The position numbers and the translations under genes were made by a program. The notes below the pieces were generated by a model, which saw only the letters and a list, made by a program, of their open reading frames with translations, was not told the DNA's origin and did no database searches. DNA of 64,000 bases. It comes from Candidatus Thorarchaeota archaeon SMTZ1-45 (GTDB lineage: Archaea > Asgardarchaeota > Thorarchaeia > Thorarchaeales > Thorarchaeaceae). The DNA is taken from positions 60,546-124,545 of the forward strand of contig LRSL01000109.1 of assembly GCA_001563335.1 (NCBI GenBank), written 5' to 3'. This document shows, one piece after another, positions 52,483 through 61,011 of this stretch (the first letter of the stretch is position 1; each line of letters opens with the position of its first letter).

Positions 52483-52520
52483 AAGGGGAGGAATATAACC
52501 TCCCCTTGGCCTTTCTTTTT
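52483..52520 (+). terminator. Hairpin terminator after first acyl-CoA ligase
   Basis: AAGGGGAGG and CCTCCCCTT pair perfectly around a seven-base loop (52483-52507), followed by CTTTCTTTTTC. It closes the first ligase transcript, so the second ligase probably has its own promoter. Confidence 0.7.
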
Positions 52521-52619
52521 CAATATCCAAGAGTTTCCTCAACAAATATCAGGAAGCAAAGCTATACTGGATAGCTAAGTCATGATACTATGATTCGTTA
52601 GGTTATGGAGCTGAGAGAG

Positions 52620-54371
52620 ATGGACGATTTGTATTGGCAAAAGGGAGAAGCCTGGCCTGAAACCGCAGCTAAAACAATAGATTATCCAGAAGAACCGTTG
52701 TTCGCCATGCTGGATAGGTCAGCAGAGAAAAGTGGAAACCTACCATATACTGTGTTCATGGGAAAGACACAGACATACAAGGAGGTCAAGGAGCATTCTG
52801 ACAGAATAGCCAACTTTTTGGCTAGCAAGGGCATCAAGAAAGGTGATAGTGTTGCAATCTTCTTACCTAATGTGCCTCAGTTCCCTGCTATCTTCTTTGG
52901 CATTCTGAAGACTGGAGCAAAGGTTGTGACCTGTAATCCAATGTATAAAGCAGGTGAACTGAACTTCCAGTTGAATGACACTGATTCAAAGATTGTCTTT
53001 GCACTTGATCATCCAACCTTCACACCAACTGCATATGAAGCCATCAAGGGAACGGATGTCCATACAGTCATTGTGTGTAGCGTCAAACCCTTCCTCTCAA
53101 AAGCGAAAGCATTCATTGGAGGGCTTCTCGGTAAGGTCCCAAAGAGCCCATATTATGAAGAAGAAAAGACATTGTTCTATGAGGACATTCTTGCAGAATA
53201 CGAACCCAAACCACCACAGGTCGACATCGACCCAAAAGAAACTGCAGTACTAATCTATACAGGTGGAACAACCGGGACTCCAAAAGGAGCAGAACTCTCT
53301 CATTATAATCTGACATCAAATGTGCTTCAGATAGCTGAGTGGGTCTATATGAAGGAGGAGGATATTGGAAGAGAGGGAGGTGTCAGGTATGAAGAAGAGG
53401 TGTTTGTCGGAGCCATACCATGGTATCACAGTTATGGTATGACACTGAGTATGCTTTCAGCGACCTGGTTTGCAGGACAGCTCGTCGCAATTCCAGATCC
53501 ACGGGCGGGAAAACCACCACTTACAGATCTGTTGAAAGAACTTGAGAGGACAAAGTGCACTGTGTTCAATTGCGTGCCTGCACTCTATGCAGGAATCGCT
53601 AATCATCCAGATGTCAGCAAATATGATTTGTCTGAAATCAGCATATGTGGCTCAGGAGCAGCTCCACTGCCACCTGAGGTAGCTAAGGCATTTGAAGCTG
53701 TAACAGGCGCGTTAGTGTTTGAGGGATATGGCCTCACAGAAACCTCACCAGTGACTCACATCAACCCCACCAACAAAAAGTGCAGGAAGTTCGGATCAAT
53801 TGGGCTTCCATTGTCCGATACCATATGCAAGATTGTTGATATCGAAACTGGAACAAAGGAGATGCCTATTGGAGAGATCGGTGAGATTGCTATCCATGGA
53901 CCCCAGGTATTCTCTGGTTATTGGAGGAAACCAGAAGAAACTGAGAATGTGATGCGCGAGTTTAACGGAAAGCAGTTCTTCCTCACTGGCGATATAGGTT
54001 ACATGGATGAGCTGGGGTATACCTACATCAGTGACAGAAAGAAACAGATGATCAATGTTGGTGGAATGAAAGCATACCCGCGGGAGATTGAAGACGTTCT
54101 GTTCACTCATCCAAAGGTAAAGTTGGCTGCTGCTGTCGGGATACCCCGGGATGATGATCCGAGTAACGAGTTCGTTAAAGCATACATCCAGTTGAAAGAG
54201 GGGGAAACAGCAACACCTGAAGAGTTCATCGAGTGGGCAAGAGATAAGATGGCAGGATACAAGCGGCCAAAAGAGGTAGATATCGTGGAATCACTGCCTC
54301 TGAGTAATATTGGTAAAGTGCTAAGACGTGTGCTTCTAGAGGAGGAACTCAAGAAACGAGGTAAAATGTAA
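52620..54371 (+). CDS. fadD: Acyl-CoA synthetase (AMP-forming), second copy
   Basis: This 583-residue enzyme is a close paralogue of the one before it, with the same order of motifs: YTGGTTGTPKGAELSH, GYGLTETSPVTH, SDRKKQMINVGGMKAYPREIE (in part) and the final NIGKVLRRVL lysine motif. N-termini align at YPEEPLF. I chose ATG 52620, nine bases after GGAG, not 52605. Residues around the acyl pocket differ between copies, so they may serve different acids. The terminator between them suggests separate regulation. Confidence 0.92.
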   Translation: MDDLYWQKGEAWPETAAKTIDYPEEPLFAMLDRSAEKSGNLPYTVFMGKTQTYKEVKEHSDRIANFLASKGIKKGDSVAIFLPNVPQFPAIFFGILKTGAKVVTCNPMYKAGELNFQLNDTDSKIVFALDHPTFTPTAYEAIKGTDVHTVIVCSVKPFLSKAKAFIGGLLGKVPKSPYYEEEKTLFYEDILAEYEPKPPQVDIDPKETAVLIYTGGTTGTPKGAELSHYNLTSNVLQIAEWVYMKEEDIGREGGVRYEEEVFVGAIPWYHSYGMTLSMLSATWFAGQLVAIPDPRAGKPPLTDLLKELERTKCTVFNCVPALYAGIANHPDVSKYDLSEISICGSGAAPLPPEVAKAFEAVTGALVFEGYGLTETSPVTHINPTNKKCRKFGSIGLPLSDTICKIVDIETGTKEMPIGEIGEIAIHGPQVFSGYWRKPEETENVMREFNGKQFFLTGDIGYMDELGYTYISDRKKQMINVGGMKAYPREIEDVLFTHPKVKLAAAVGIPRDDDPSNEFVKAYIQLKEGETATPEEFIEWARDKMAGYKRPKEVDIVESLPLSNIGKVLRRVLLEEELKKRGKM

Positions 54372-54597
54372 AGATGTATTGGTACATTATTAGTCAGATT
54401 CTTGGTTTTAGTCAAAAGAAGTAATCCACTTGAACATTGTCACAGCTAATAGAACGGTTATGTGAAGTTTTAGAAAACCAGATTTCGAATATTCTGAGAT
54501 AGATTGGAAACTCTTCATCTCATCTTACCTTTGATTTATTAGGAAGCATTGACTTAGATTATGGTTCACCAAAAACAAACGATTAGAGGTGAATTCA

Positions 54598-55233
54598 TTG
54601 TCTCCGTCATGGAAAAGAATTGGAGCATATCTTGGAATACTCGGTGGAATAATCTTCGTGGTTGTCACGTTCATTGCAATGCTGACATATCCAGGGGGGT
54701 ACTCTTTCCTAGAGAACTCATTTAGTGCACTGGGGCAAACGGTGATTAATAGCATACCATCAATGTTGAACTACTTCCTGTTTGTGACTGCTTGTACAGG
54801 CGCCGCTGTCTGTTTAGTACCATTTCTCTTCGCGATGCGTACACTATTTACAGAAACTACAGGACTCAAAGCTTTGAGCTGGTTGGGAACCCTTTTGTGT
54901 CTTGGTGCAGCACCTAATCTCTCAGCACTGGCAATCTTTGCAGGAAATGTCTTTCCCGATATTCACGGGAACACAACAAGGCTCTTCTTCATACTCATAA
55001 TGCTTGGGATTCTTTGCTATTCGATTGCAATACTCATGAAGAGTGAGTATGAGAACATCTACGCATTGATTGGACTCATTGTAGTAGTAATCTGTGTTCT
55101 TCACATAGTAGCAATGTTTGGAATAGCATCAGATCTATTTGGAACTGCACTTTGGCAAAAAGTTGCAGTCTATGGTTTAGTGCTATGGTCAGTTTTCCAG
55201 GGCTATAAACTCTTGAAAGTATTTGAACAATGA
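54598..55233 (+). CDS. DUF998-like membrane protein
   Basis: This protein of about 211 residues has six hydrophobic helices and begins SPSWKRIGAYLGILGGIIF; the pattern, with NSFSALGQ after the first helix pair, resembles the DUF998 family of membrane proteins of unknown function. I start at TTG 54598, six bases after AGAGGTGA; a GTG at 54589 inside that sequence is the alternative. It stands alone and converges on the gene at 55274 with a hairpin in the gap. Confidence 0.65.
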   Translation: MSPSWKRIGAYLGILGGIIFVVVTFIAMLTYPGGYSFLENSFSALGQTVINSIPSMLNYFLFVTACTGAAVCLVPFLFAMRTLFTETTGLKALSWLGTLLCLGAAPNLSALAIFAGNVFPDIHGNTTRLFFILIMLGILCYSIAILMKSEYENIYALIGLIVVVICVLHIVAMFGIASDLFGTALWQKVAVYGLVLWSVFQGYKLLKVFEQ

Positions 55234-55244
55234 AATCAAAGAAA

Positions 55245-55266
55245 CTGGGGAGGCGGTCTTCCCCAG
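55245..55266. terminator. Bidirectional hairpin between convergent genes
   Basis: CTGGGGA (55245-55251) and TCCCCAG (55260-55266) form a seven-base stem in the 40-base gap between two convergent genes. T-rich runs follow on both strands (ATATTTCTT on plus, TTTCTTTG on minus), so it can end both transcripts. Confidence 0.55.
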
Positions 55267-55273
55267 ATATTTC

Positions 55274-56026
55274 TTAGATGTTCTCAAGTGTTGCTCGCAT
55301 AGTTGCGCCACAGTATCCACATTGAGCTTCCAAGGGTCCAGTCCAATCAACACTCTCATGAGAGATTTGTGCACCACAGGATGGACATTCTACAGGTAAA
55401 CGAACTGTTGTGGTCCTACTGCCATGAGTTTGAATACTCCCTTGGTGTCTTTCAGGTATGACATGCACTGGAGCTTCCACAGAAATAGTGTCCATCATTC
55501 TCTGTGGTGCGCGACGAGAACGACGAACTAAAATCAAACACAAGAAAACAGGGATCATAATTGCTAAAATGGCAAATAACATCATTAACTCAAAGAATGA
55601 TAGAGATTCAAAGAATCCTGGAATATGCGCGTCATCATACACACCGATACGATAGAATCCACTTGTGTCAGAATAAACAGAGTTCTCAGACACCAGAATA
55701 TACACTGTACTGTCAGATGCTAATTCAAAGTCAACACGAGGGTAGTTCCCATAATCTGTCCCACTCTCTGCAATCACATTGGTATATCCACTATCTGTTG
55801 CAACAGTAATCTTCACTTCCAAGTCCCAAAACGAGTCTGAATTGACAACTACAGTCCAGTGACCAGATTCCAAGTCTGCAACGTAGCTATTTGAATCTCC
55901 ACCCCATACGTATTCATCTTCTCTGGTAATATTGGCAACCAGACTGGTCTGTGCAGACACGGTTTTTATCAAGATGAATAGAGATACTATGATGAGAGTC
56001 ATTAGAACTGCTTGTCTTCTACGCAT
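55274..56026 (-). CDS. Secreted/membrane protein with cytosolic zinc ribbon
   Basis: This 250-residue protein starts with a signal peptide (RRRQAVLMTLIIVSLFILI, cleaved after about VSAQ), has a beta-rich extracellular part (about 30-135), one membrane helix (about 145-170) followed by RRSRRAPQR, and ends in a zinc ribbon CPSC...CGYC (about 213-237). By topology the ribbon is inside the cell. I start at ATG 56026, the signal-peptide methionine, eleven bases after GAGG. The function is unknown; the layout suggests signalling from outside to inside. Confidence 0.7.
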   Translation of the reverse strand: MRRRQAVLMTLIIVSLFILIKTVSAQTSLVANITREDEYVWGGDSNSYVADLESGHWTVVVNSDSFWDLEVKITVATDSGYTNVIAESGTDYGNYPRVDFELASDSTVYILVSENSVYSDTSGFYRIGVYDDAHIPGFFESLSFFELMMLFAILAIMIPVFLCLILVRRSRRAPQRMMDTISVEAPVHVIPERHQGSIQTHGSRTTTVRLPVECPSCGAQISHESVDWTGPLEAQCGYCGATMRATLENI

Positions 56027-56169
56027 TTGTTTGTCTTCCTCAAAATTGCGTATGCAATGCATGATATTAGATTTATTAGAACAAAGGATACAAGGAGGGA
56101 GGAAAGGAAGATAGTGAGTAGAGATGCTCAGGAATCAGGACCCACATAGATACCATGCAGGGTGGACAT

Positions 56170-56697
56170 CTATAATGATTTGCCTGAACCTGATTCCTTG
56201 TGCTGTTTTCCAAGTTCTATATACAGCTCAGCACCAGCTTTGAAAGCCTCCTTCATCGAGTCTGTGACTTCCTTGACAACCTTGCCAGGAATACCAAGGA
56301 CCAAACTTCCATCAGGAATTACTTTCCCCTCTGTCACAACTGAACCAGCCCCAATGACGCAGTCTTTGCCAACCTTTGCACCATCTAGGACTATCGCACC
56401 CATTCCAATGACTGTTCGGTCACCAATCTCGCATGCATGCAAGACACTATTGTGACCAGCAGTGACATAATCTCCAATTATGGTTGCATGCATGAAAGTC
56501 GTGTGCACTGTACAGTTGTCTTGGATTGAAGTTCCTTTTCCTACACGAATGAAGTTCAGATCTGCTCTTATTACCGCAGACTCCCAAATGCTGGAATCAG
56601 CTCCAATCTCAACATCTCCAATAAGATTTGCGCGAGGAGATACATAGGCGTCAGGATCGACTTTTGGTGTTTTACCATTGAACTCGTGAAGTCCCAT
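56170..56697 (-). CDS. Gamma-carbonic anhydrase-like left-handed beta-helix protein
   Basis: This 175-residue protein folds as a left-handed beta helix with hexapeptide repeats and belongs to the gamma-carbonic anhydrase/YrdA family. The conserved zinc-site histidines are seen in CTVHTT and in AGHNSVLHAC, and the substrate-site RADLNFIRVG and TSIQDN are typical. I start at ATG 56697, with AAGGTG seven bases upstream and the family-type N-terminus MGLHEFNGKTPKV, not 33 codons earlier. Catalytic activity of such homologues varies, so carbonic anhydrase is likely but not certain. Confidence 0.85.
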   Translation of the reverse strand: MGLHEFNGKTPKVDPDAYVSPRANLIGDVEIGADSSIWESAVIRADLNFIRVGKGTSIQDNCTVHTTFMHATIIGDYVTAGHNSVLHACEIGDRTVIGMGAIVLDGAKVGKDCVIGAGSVVTEGKVIPDGSLVLGIPGKVVKEVTDSMKEAFKAGAELYIELGKQHKESGSGKSL

Positions 56698-56785
56698 TCT
56701 TTGCACCTTGGCTGAGGAGTACAATGTTTCTTCTTTAAGCATATTGAAATATGACTGAACTAGTCGTATCATGAGATAAGTCAAA

Positions 56786-57373
56786 ATGCCCATCACACCA
56801 CTCCATTATCCTCTTGCATTTGCATTGTCTAAGACTAACAAGAAACTTCTACTACCTGGAGTGGTCGTTGGGGCAGTTATACCAGACATTGAAGTTCCCT
56901 TCATGTGGATTTTCTTCAATGACTTGCCAGACCATCTCATCCTCCATAGTCTAGTAGGAGCTGTTACGGTCGGTACACTCCTTGCAGTTGTCGTCACTTG
57001 GTTGTTTTACCCTCCGATTATATCCACGATTTTTAGAGTGAACAAAGATGAACTGATGGAGGTGTGCACTCCTTCGGCCATGCTGTTTCTCTCCTGTTTA
57101 ATCGGTGTTCTCTCGCACCTCCTACTAGACTATCCTATGCATTGGTTCAATCCAATCTTGTGGCCATGGGTGAATCCTTACGATGTTGTAGGACCGTTGG
57201 TTCTATTCTTTGCACCCTTTGGACCCATCAACAGAACTGCATTTTGGATGGCGAACAGACTCACGAGTGCAATCATGATACTTGCATGGATTCCAATACT
57301 GGTCTACTATCAAAATAATGACTTATGGACTAATCACTGGCTTGGAGGATCCAGATTGGAACCATCTCAGTGA
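56786..57373 (+). CDS. Membrane-bound hydrolase-like protein (DUF4184/YdjM-like)
   Basis: This 195-residue membrane protein begins with MPITPLHYPLAFAL and contains GAVIPDIEVP, LHSLVGA and SHLLLDYPMHWF, a set of buried His and Asp residues typical of the DUF4184/YdjM group of membrane proteins thought to bind metal. Four or five hydrophobic helices can be counted. The function of the group is not established. Its end overlaps the stop of the convergent Lrp-type regulator gene by seven bases. Confidence 0.75.
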   Translation: MPITPLHYPLAFALSKTNKKLLLPGVVVGAVIPDIEVPFMWIFFNDLPDHLILHSLVGAVTVGTLLAVVVTWLFYPPIISTIFRVNKDELMEVCTPSAMLFLSCLIGVLSHLLLDYPMHWFNPILWPWVNPYDVVGPLVLFFAPFGPINRTAFWMANRLTSAIMILAWIPILVYYQNNDLWTNHWLGGSRLEPSQ

Positions 57374-58329
57374 AAGGGAATAAACCACTCTTCAAGAGAG
57401 ATATAGGACTGTGTATCAAGGACACTCTCATTCTCGTATAACTTTCGAAGGAATTTGTTGAATGCTTCAATGCTTTCAGTTCGCACAATAGCAAATAGTG
57501 TGTAGTCTTCACTAGTCCGATAGAGATTCCACACCTCATCCATATCTGCTAACTCTTGGGCAGTTTCACCCGAAGCCCCTGGTGAAACCTTAACTCTGAC
57601 GAAGAACTTCACTGGTAGACCAAGGTAGCTATAATCTACATCAATCGAGTATCCAACTATTGCTCTTTTGATCAGGAGTTTTTCCATTGCCTTAGAAACA
57701 GCAGGTTGACTCATAGGCGGTTTCATTCTTTTTCCAATTGCTTCTTGTGTTAAAGGAAATGGTTCGTTAGAGGTGGGCTTTTGACGATGTATTATACTAA
57801 GAAGAGAAAGTTCCTTGGGAGAGAGATTCGATTCAGTGGATTCTTTGGGCACAATCTTGAATCGATTCTTCTTGTATGTGGTGAGAATTTGGACTAGATT
57901 GTATTTACCCGCTCCTGAGCTTGCTACTACACTCTCCACTCTATCAAGTAAGTCTTCAAATGCTCCATGACTATCGAATCTAAAGAACCCAATTAGCGAG
58001 AAATCACCAGCTATGCCATCCAATGATTCAAGTTCCTCTAATTGAAGGACTTTCTTGCTGACATCTTGTTCTCGAGGGTTGCTTTTCATGAATAGAATTG
58101 TATCTCTTGCTGCCTTGACTTGTGCAGGATCAACAATTGTTGTGTAACTACGAATTACACCATTTTTCACAAGACCTCTTATTTTACGCGACACCCAGTT
58201 TCGACTCTTTCCAAGTACTTGTCCAATCACAGAGGGAGTATATCGTGAGTTTTGTATCAGCACTTCTAGGAGGTTTTGTTCTGCCTCTGAGAGTTTGGAT
58301 TGCATGTTTTTCACTTGTTTTTGGTGCAT
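57367..58329 (-). CDS. Double-HTH Lrp/AsnC-type regulator
   Basis: This 320-residue protein looks like two Lrp/AsnC units in one chain: HTH 1 at about 14-60 (SRYTPSVIGQVLGKSRNWVSRKI, here about 28-50), an effector-like domain at about 65-155, HTH 2 at about 168-230, with SNEPFPLTQEAIGKRMKPPMSQPAVSKAM in parts, and a second RAM-like domain to the end. It is divergent from S-adenosylhomocysteine hydrolase with only 63 bases between starts, so it may regulate that gene and itself. Ligand unknown. Confidence 0.8.
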   Translation of the reverse strand: MHQKQVKNMQSKLSEAEQNLLEVLIQNSRYTPSVIGQVLGKSRNWVSRKIRGLVKNGVIRSYTTIVDPAQVKAARDTILFMKSNPREQDVSKKVLQLEELESLDGIAGDFSLIGFFRFDSHGAFEDLLDRVESVVASSGAGKYNLVQILTTYKKNRFKIVPKESTESNLSPKELSLLSIIHRQKPTSNEPFPLTQEAIGKRMKPPMSQPAVSKAMEKLLIKRAIVGYSIDVDYSYLGLPVKFFVRVKVSPGASGETAQELADMDEVWNLYRTSEDYTLFAIVRTESIEAFNKFLRKLYENESVLDTQSYISLEEWFIPFH

Positions 58330-58352
58330 CTCATTCTAAAGTGCTATGTAGT

Positions 58353-58361
58353 ATTCATATA
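58353..58361 (+). promoter_or_regulatory. TATA box of the ahcY gene
   Basis: ATTCATATA at 58353-58361 is placed about 35 bases before the ATG at 58393, predicting a transcription start within about ten bases of it. This supports the downstream start and a nearly leaderless mRNA. Confidence 0.45.
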
Positions 58362-58392
58362 CATTATGGTTTCAGGGCAAGTTGTGATTCAG

Positions 58393-59652
58393 ATGACTGA
58401 TTATAAGGTCAAAGATATTGGTCTTGCTGAAGAAGGCAGGATGTTAATCGACTATGCAGAGAAACATATGCCTGTTCTGATGCATTTGAGAAAGAAATAT
58501 GCAAAGTCGCAACCTCTCAAGGGAATGAGGATTGCAGGATGTCTTCATGTGACAAAGGAAACTGCAGTGCTTGTAGAAACCTTACGAGCTGCTGGTGCTG
58601 ATGTATCATGGTCTGGTTGTAATCCCCTATCGACAAATGATAAAGTGGCAGCTGGACTTGCTGCAAATGATGTACCAATCTTCGCCTGGCACAACCTGAA
58701 CAATGAGGAGTACTACTGGTGTATTGAGCAGACACTCAAGTCTGAGCCGACACTGACTCTTGATGATGGCGCAGACCTCATTTTCACTCTCCACAACAAA
58801 CATCAGGAATTGATACCCAATCTCTATGGTGGATCTGAGGAAACTACGACTGGAGTTATTCGCGTTCGTGCTATGGCTGAGGATGGGGCTCTGAAGTATC
58901 CAATCATGGCGGTGAATGATGCTGACACAAAGCATCTATTCGATAATGTTTACGGGACTGGACAGAGTGTCTTTGATGGAGTGATGAGAGCCTCTGCAAT
59001 CCTGATTGCTGGAAAGACCGTGGTGATTGGCGGCTATGGATACTGCGGTCGTGGAATGGCTGAGCGAGCAAGAGGCCTTGGTGCCAATGTGATTGTCACA
59101 GAGGTTGACCCAGTTCGTGGGTTGCAAGCAAGAATGGACGGTTTCAGAGTGATGCCAATGATTGAAGCTGCTCCAGAGGGAGACCTGTTTCTCACTGCTA
59201 CTGGGATGAAGGATGTCATCACAGGCGAACATATGAAGGTCATGAAGGATGGTGCAATGTTTGGTAATGCGGGGCATTACAATGTCGAAATCAACGAACC
59301 AGACCTGATTGCACTCAGCGAAGGTCCCAAAAAGAGAGTACGCCACGCTCTTGATGAGTACAAGTTGAAGGACGGTCGTAGACTCTACCTCTTGGGTGAA
59401 GGTCGATTGGTGAACCTAACCGCTGCAGAGGGGCATCCAAGTGAGGTCATGGACTTGTCATTTGCGTCTCAACTCAATGCTATGATCTGGATGACCAAGA
59501 ATGGAAAGGACCTCAAACCAGCAGTGTATGAGTTTCCAAAGGAGCTTGACAACGAAACCGCATTTGCCAAGCTAGAAACTATGGGTATCTCCATAGACAA
59601 ATGGACTGAGGAACAGGAACGTTATGCTCGGGCATATGCAGAGGGCACATAG
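58393..59652 (+). CDS. ahcY: S-adenosylhomocysteine hydrolase
   Basis: This 419-residue NAD-dependent enzyme splits S-adenosylhomocysteine (or inosylhomocysteine in some archaea) and so keeps methylation going. Clear features: HMPVLMHLRKKYAKSQPLKG, the active-site NPLSTNDKVAA and HNKHQE, the NAD motif GGYGYCGRGMAERARGLGA (in part at about 222-240), and the C-terminal GHPSEVMDLSFASQ. I start at ATG 58393 because the TATA box 35 bases upstream rules out the longer form from 58300. It is divergent from a Lrp-type regulator and ends in a hairpin terminator. Confidence 0.95.
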   Translation: MTDYKVKDIGLAEEGRMLIDYAEKHMPVLMHLRKKYAKSQPLKGMRIAGCLHVTKETAVLVETLRAAGADVSWSGCNPLSTNDKVAAGLAANDVPIFAWHNLNNEEYYWCIEQTLKSEPTLTLDDGADLIFTLHNKHQELIPNLYGGSEETTTGVIRVRAMAEDGALKYPIMAVNDADTKHLFDNVYGTGQSVFDGVMRASAILIAGKTVVIGGYGYCGRGMAERARGLGANVIVTEVDPVRGLQARMDGFRVMPMIEAAPEGDLFLTATGMKDVITGEHMKVMKDGAMFGNAGHYNVEINEPDLIALSEGPKKRVRHALDEYKLKDGRRLYLLGEGRLVNLTAAEGHPSEVMDLSFASQLNAMIWMTKNGKDLKPAVYEFPKELDNETAFAKLETMGISIDKWTEEQERYARAYAEGT

Positions 59653-59661
59653 GTTAGATAT

Positions 59662-59697
59662 TGAAGAGGTTTCGTTTGCCTCTTCACCTTTATTTTA
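59662..59697 (+). terminator. Hairpin terminator after ahcY
   Basis: TGAAGAGG and CCTCTTCA form a perfect eight-base stem with a nine-base loop (59662-59686), followed by CCTTTATTTTAAG. It is the fifth hairpin terminator in this window. Confidence 0.65.
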
Positions 59698-59763
59698 AGA
59701 TATAAACCAATGATAAGCCTTAGAGTAAATAGTCCTAAGTTGAGATGAAACGAGACGTGATTT

Positions 59764-60801
59764 TCAAACATTATTTTTTTCAGAGTCTTGCGGTTTCGCA
59801 TCGATGAGTATAGGAGTTCTTCTAATTATTTCAGACTCGGTCAGCAAACCGGCTTCAATCAGTATTTCTTCCAGTTTTCGACGGAGAGAGCTTATATTAG
59901 CAATAACTCGGGGATAAGATACAAAATCCTCAATTGACCTGATGAAAGGCGCTTCTTTAAGGTCTTGAATAATAGGCATCCCTTTGCCGGGGTTATCAAT
60001 GAGCAGACCTACATCTACGATTGGCTCATTGGTTGCTATACTTGCCCACCAGAATTTTTCAGGATATTTCTCATACAGCCCCATTATGATGTCCTGACCA
60101 GTCGTCTGAGCCTCATCGTAGCAGATTTTCAGTCTATACTCCATGTCGCCCAATGCGAATACATCGACGCCAACACTGAAGTGGATGCCACCGCCTTCTT
60201 CTAACTCGCGTAGGATTTTCCGAACTCGTCTCGGGGTGAATCCTGTTTCTTTAGCAATTTGGGAGACTGGCAATCGAGCATCTTGGTACAAACTCCTCAG
60301 TACTCGTAGCTGATGCTGAGTGAAAGTCACCTTCTTTCCTCTCGTATTCGTAATAGAGTTAGAAGGCATGTTGGGACAAAGAAAAACAACAGGCCTCATT
60401 TCTACATCAGTCACGCCATCAAGCTCTTCAAGATACATCTTAAGACCCAATGTTTCAGAAGCACCTGACACCCTGGCATAATACTCATAACGTCTGTCAC
60501 TGGTGCGATAGATCTCATTTATCATAGGCCACCTAGCAACAATTTGCTTCATGAATTCCATCACTTTCTCAGTCCCGTCTGTTGAGATCACACCAGTTAT
60601 ATGCTCTGCACCCAGTATTTCCATACTCACCAAAACTCCAAAGCCTAGAATCACTTTCTTTTCGAGAAGTTTCTTGAATCGATTCTTGACTGTATTTGGT
60701 GAAATATTGAGTTTTCGCGCTAACTCTTGGTAACTCATCCTCCCATTGCCGTGTAGTTCACATATCAAGGCCCAATCTAATGAATCTAATCTACTCACCA
60801 C
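59764..60801 (-). CDS. Double-HTH Lrp-type regulator, tandem copy A
   Basis: This 345-residue protein has an HTH at about 8-55 (MSYQELARKLNISPNTVKNRF), a RAM-like domain to about 140, then a second HTH at about 165-215 (ARLPVSQIAKETGFTPRRVRKIL, here in part) and another alpha/beta domain. It is a clear duplicate of the gene at 61012, sharing RLDxLDWALICEL at the start and most residues after, but with a longer C-terminus. The start is GTG at 60801, directly followed by a second GTG. Its promoter and leader are duplicated too. Confidence 0.82.
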   Translation of the reverse strand: MVSRLDSLDWALICELHGNGRMSYQELARKLNISPNTVKNRFKKLLEKKVILGFGVLVSMEILGAEHITGVISTDGTEKVMEFMKQIVARWPMINEIYRTSDRRYEYYARVSGASETLGLKMYLEELDGVTDVEMRPVVFLCPNMPSNSITNTRGKKVTFTQHQLRVLRSLYQDARLPVSQIAKETGFTPRRVRKILRELEEGGGIHFSVGVDVFALGDMEYRLKICYDEAQTTGQDIIMGLYEKYPEKFWWASIATNEPIVDVGLLIDNPGKGMPIIQDLKEAPFIRSIEDFVSYPRVIANISSLRRKLEEILIEAGLLTESEIIRRTPILIDAKPQDSEKNNV

Positions 60802-60817
60802 GCTTATGCTTACTTGG

Positions 60818-60915
60818 GAAACGATTCTTGGTTGTCAAACTAGTTCGATTATCCTGTGGGCTACCACGTTCCCTAAAGCTATTGCAATTGTATGGAACAA
60901 CATGTTAATAAAACT
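60818..60915 (-). promoter_or_regulatory. Promoter and leader of regulator copy A, duplicated unit
   Basis: Three blocks recur at identical spacing in copy B: GAAACGATTCTTGGTTGT (60818-60835), CCTGTGGGCTACCACGTTCCC (60853-60873; one base is different in copy B) and GTTAATAAAACT (60904-60915), which read on the minus strand gives the TATA box TTTTATTAA. The middle block contains the dyad GTGG-GCTA-CCAC. Such conservation outside the coding region suggests functional operator or leader elements. Confidence 0.6.
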
Positions 60916-61011
60916 GGTTCTCAAAGTTACAATTTTCAGAGAAGGGCAATGTAGGATGAAATACTTTTCAGTAGGATTGTTGCTTTCATTGCTCATTCCG
61001 AGAGTTGAAGA

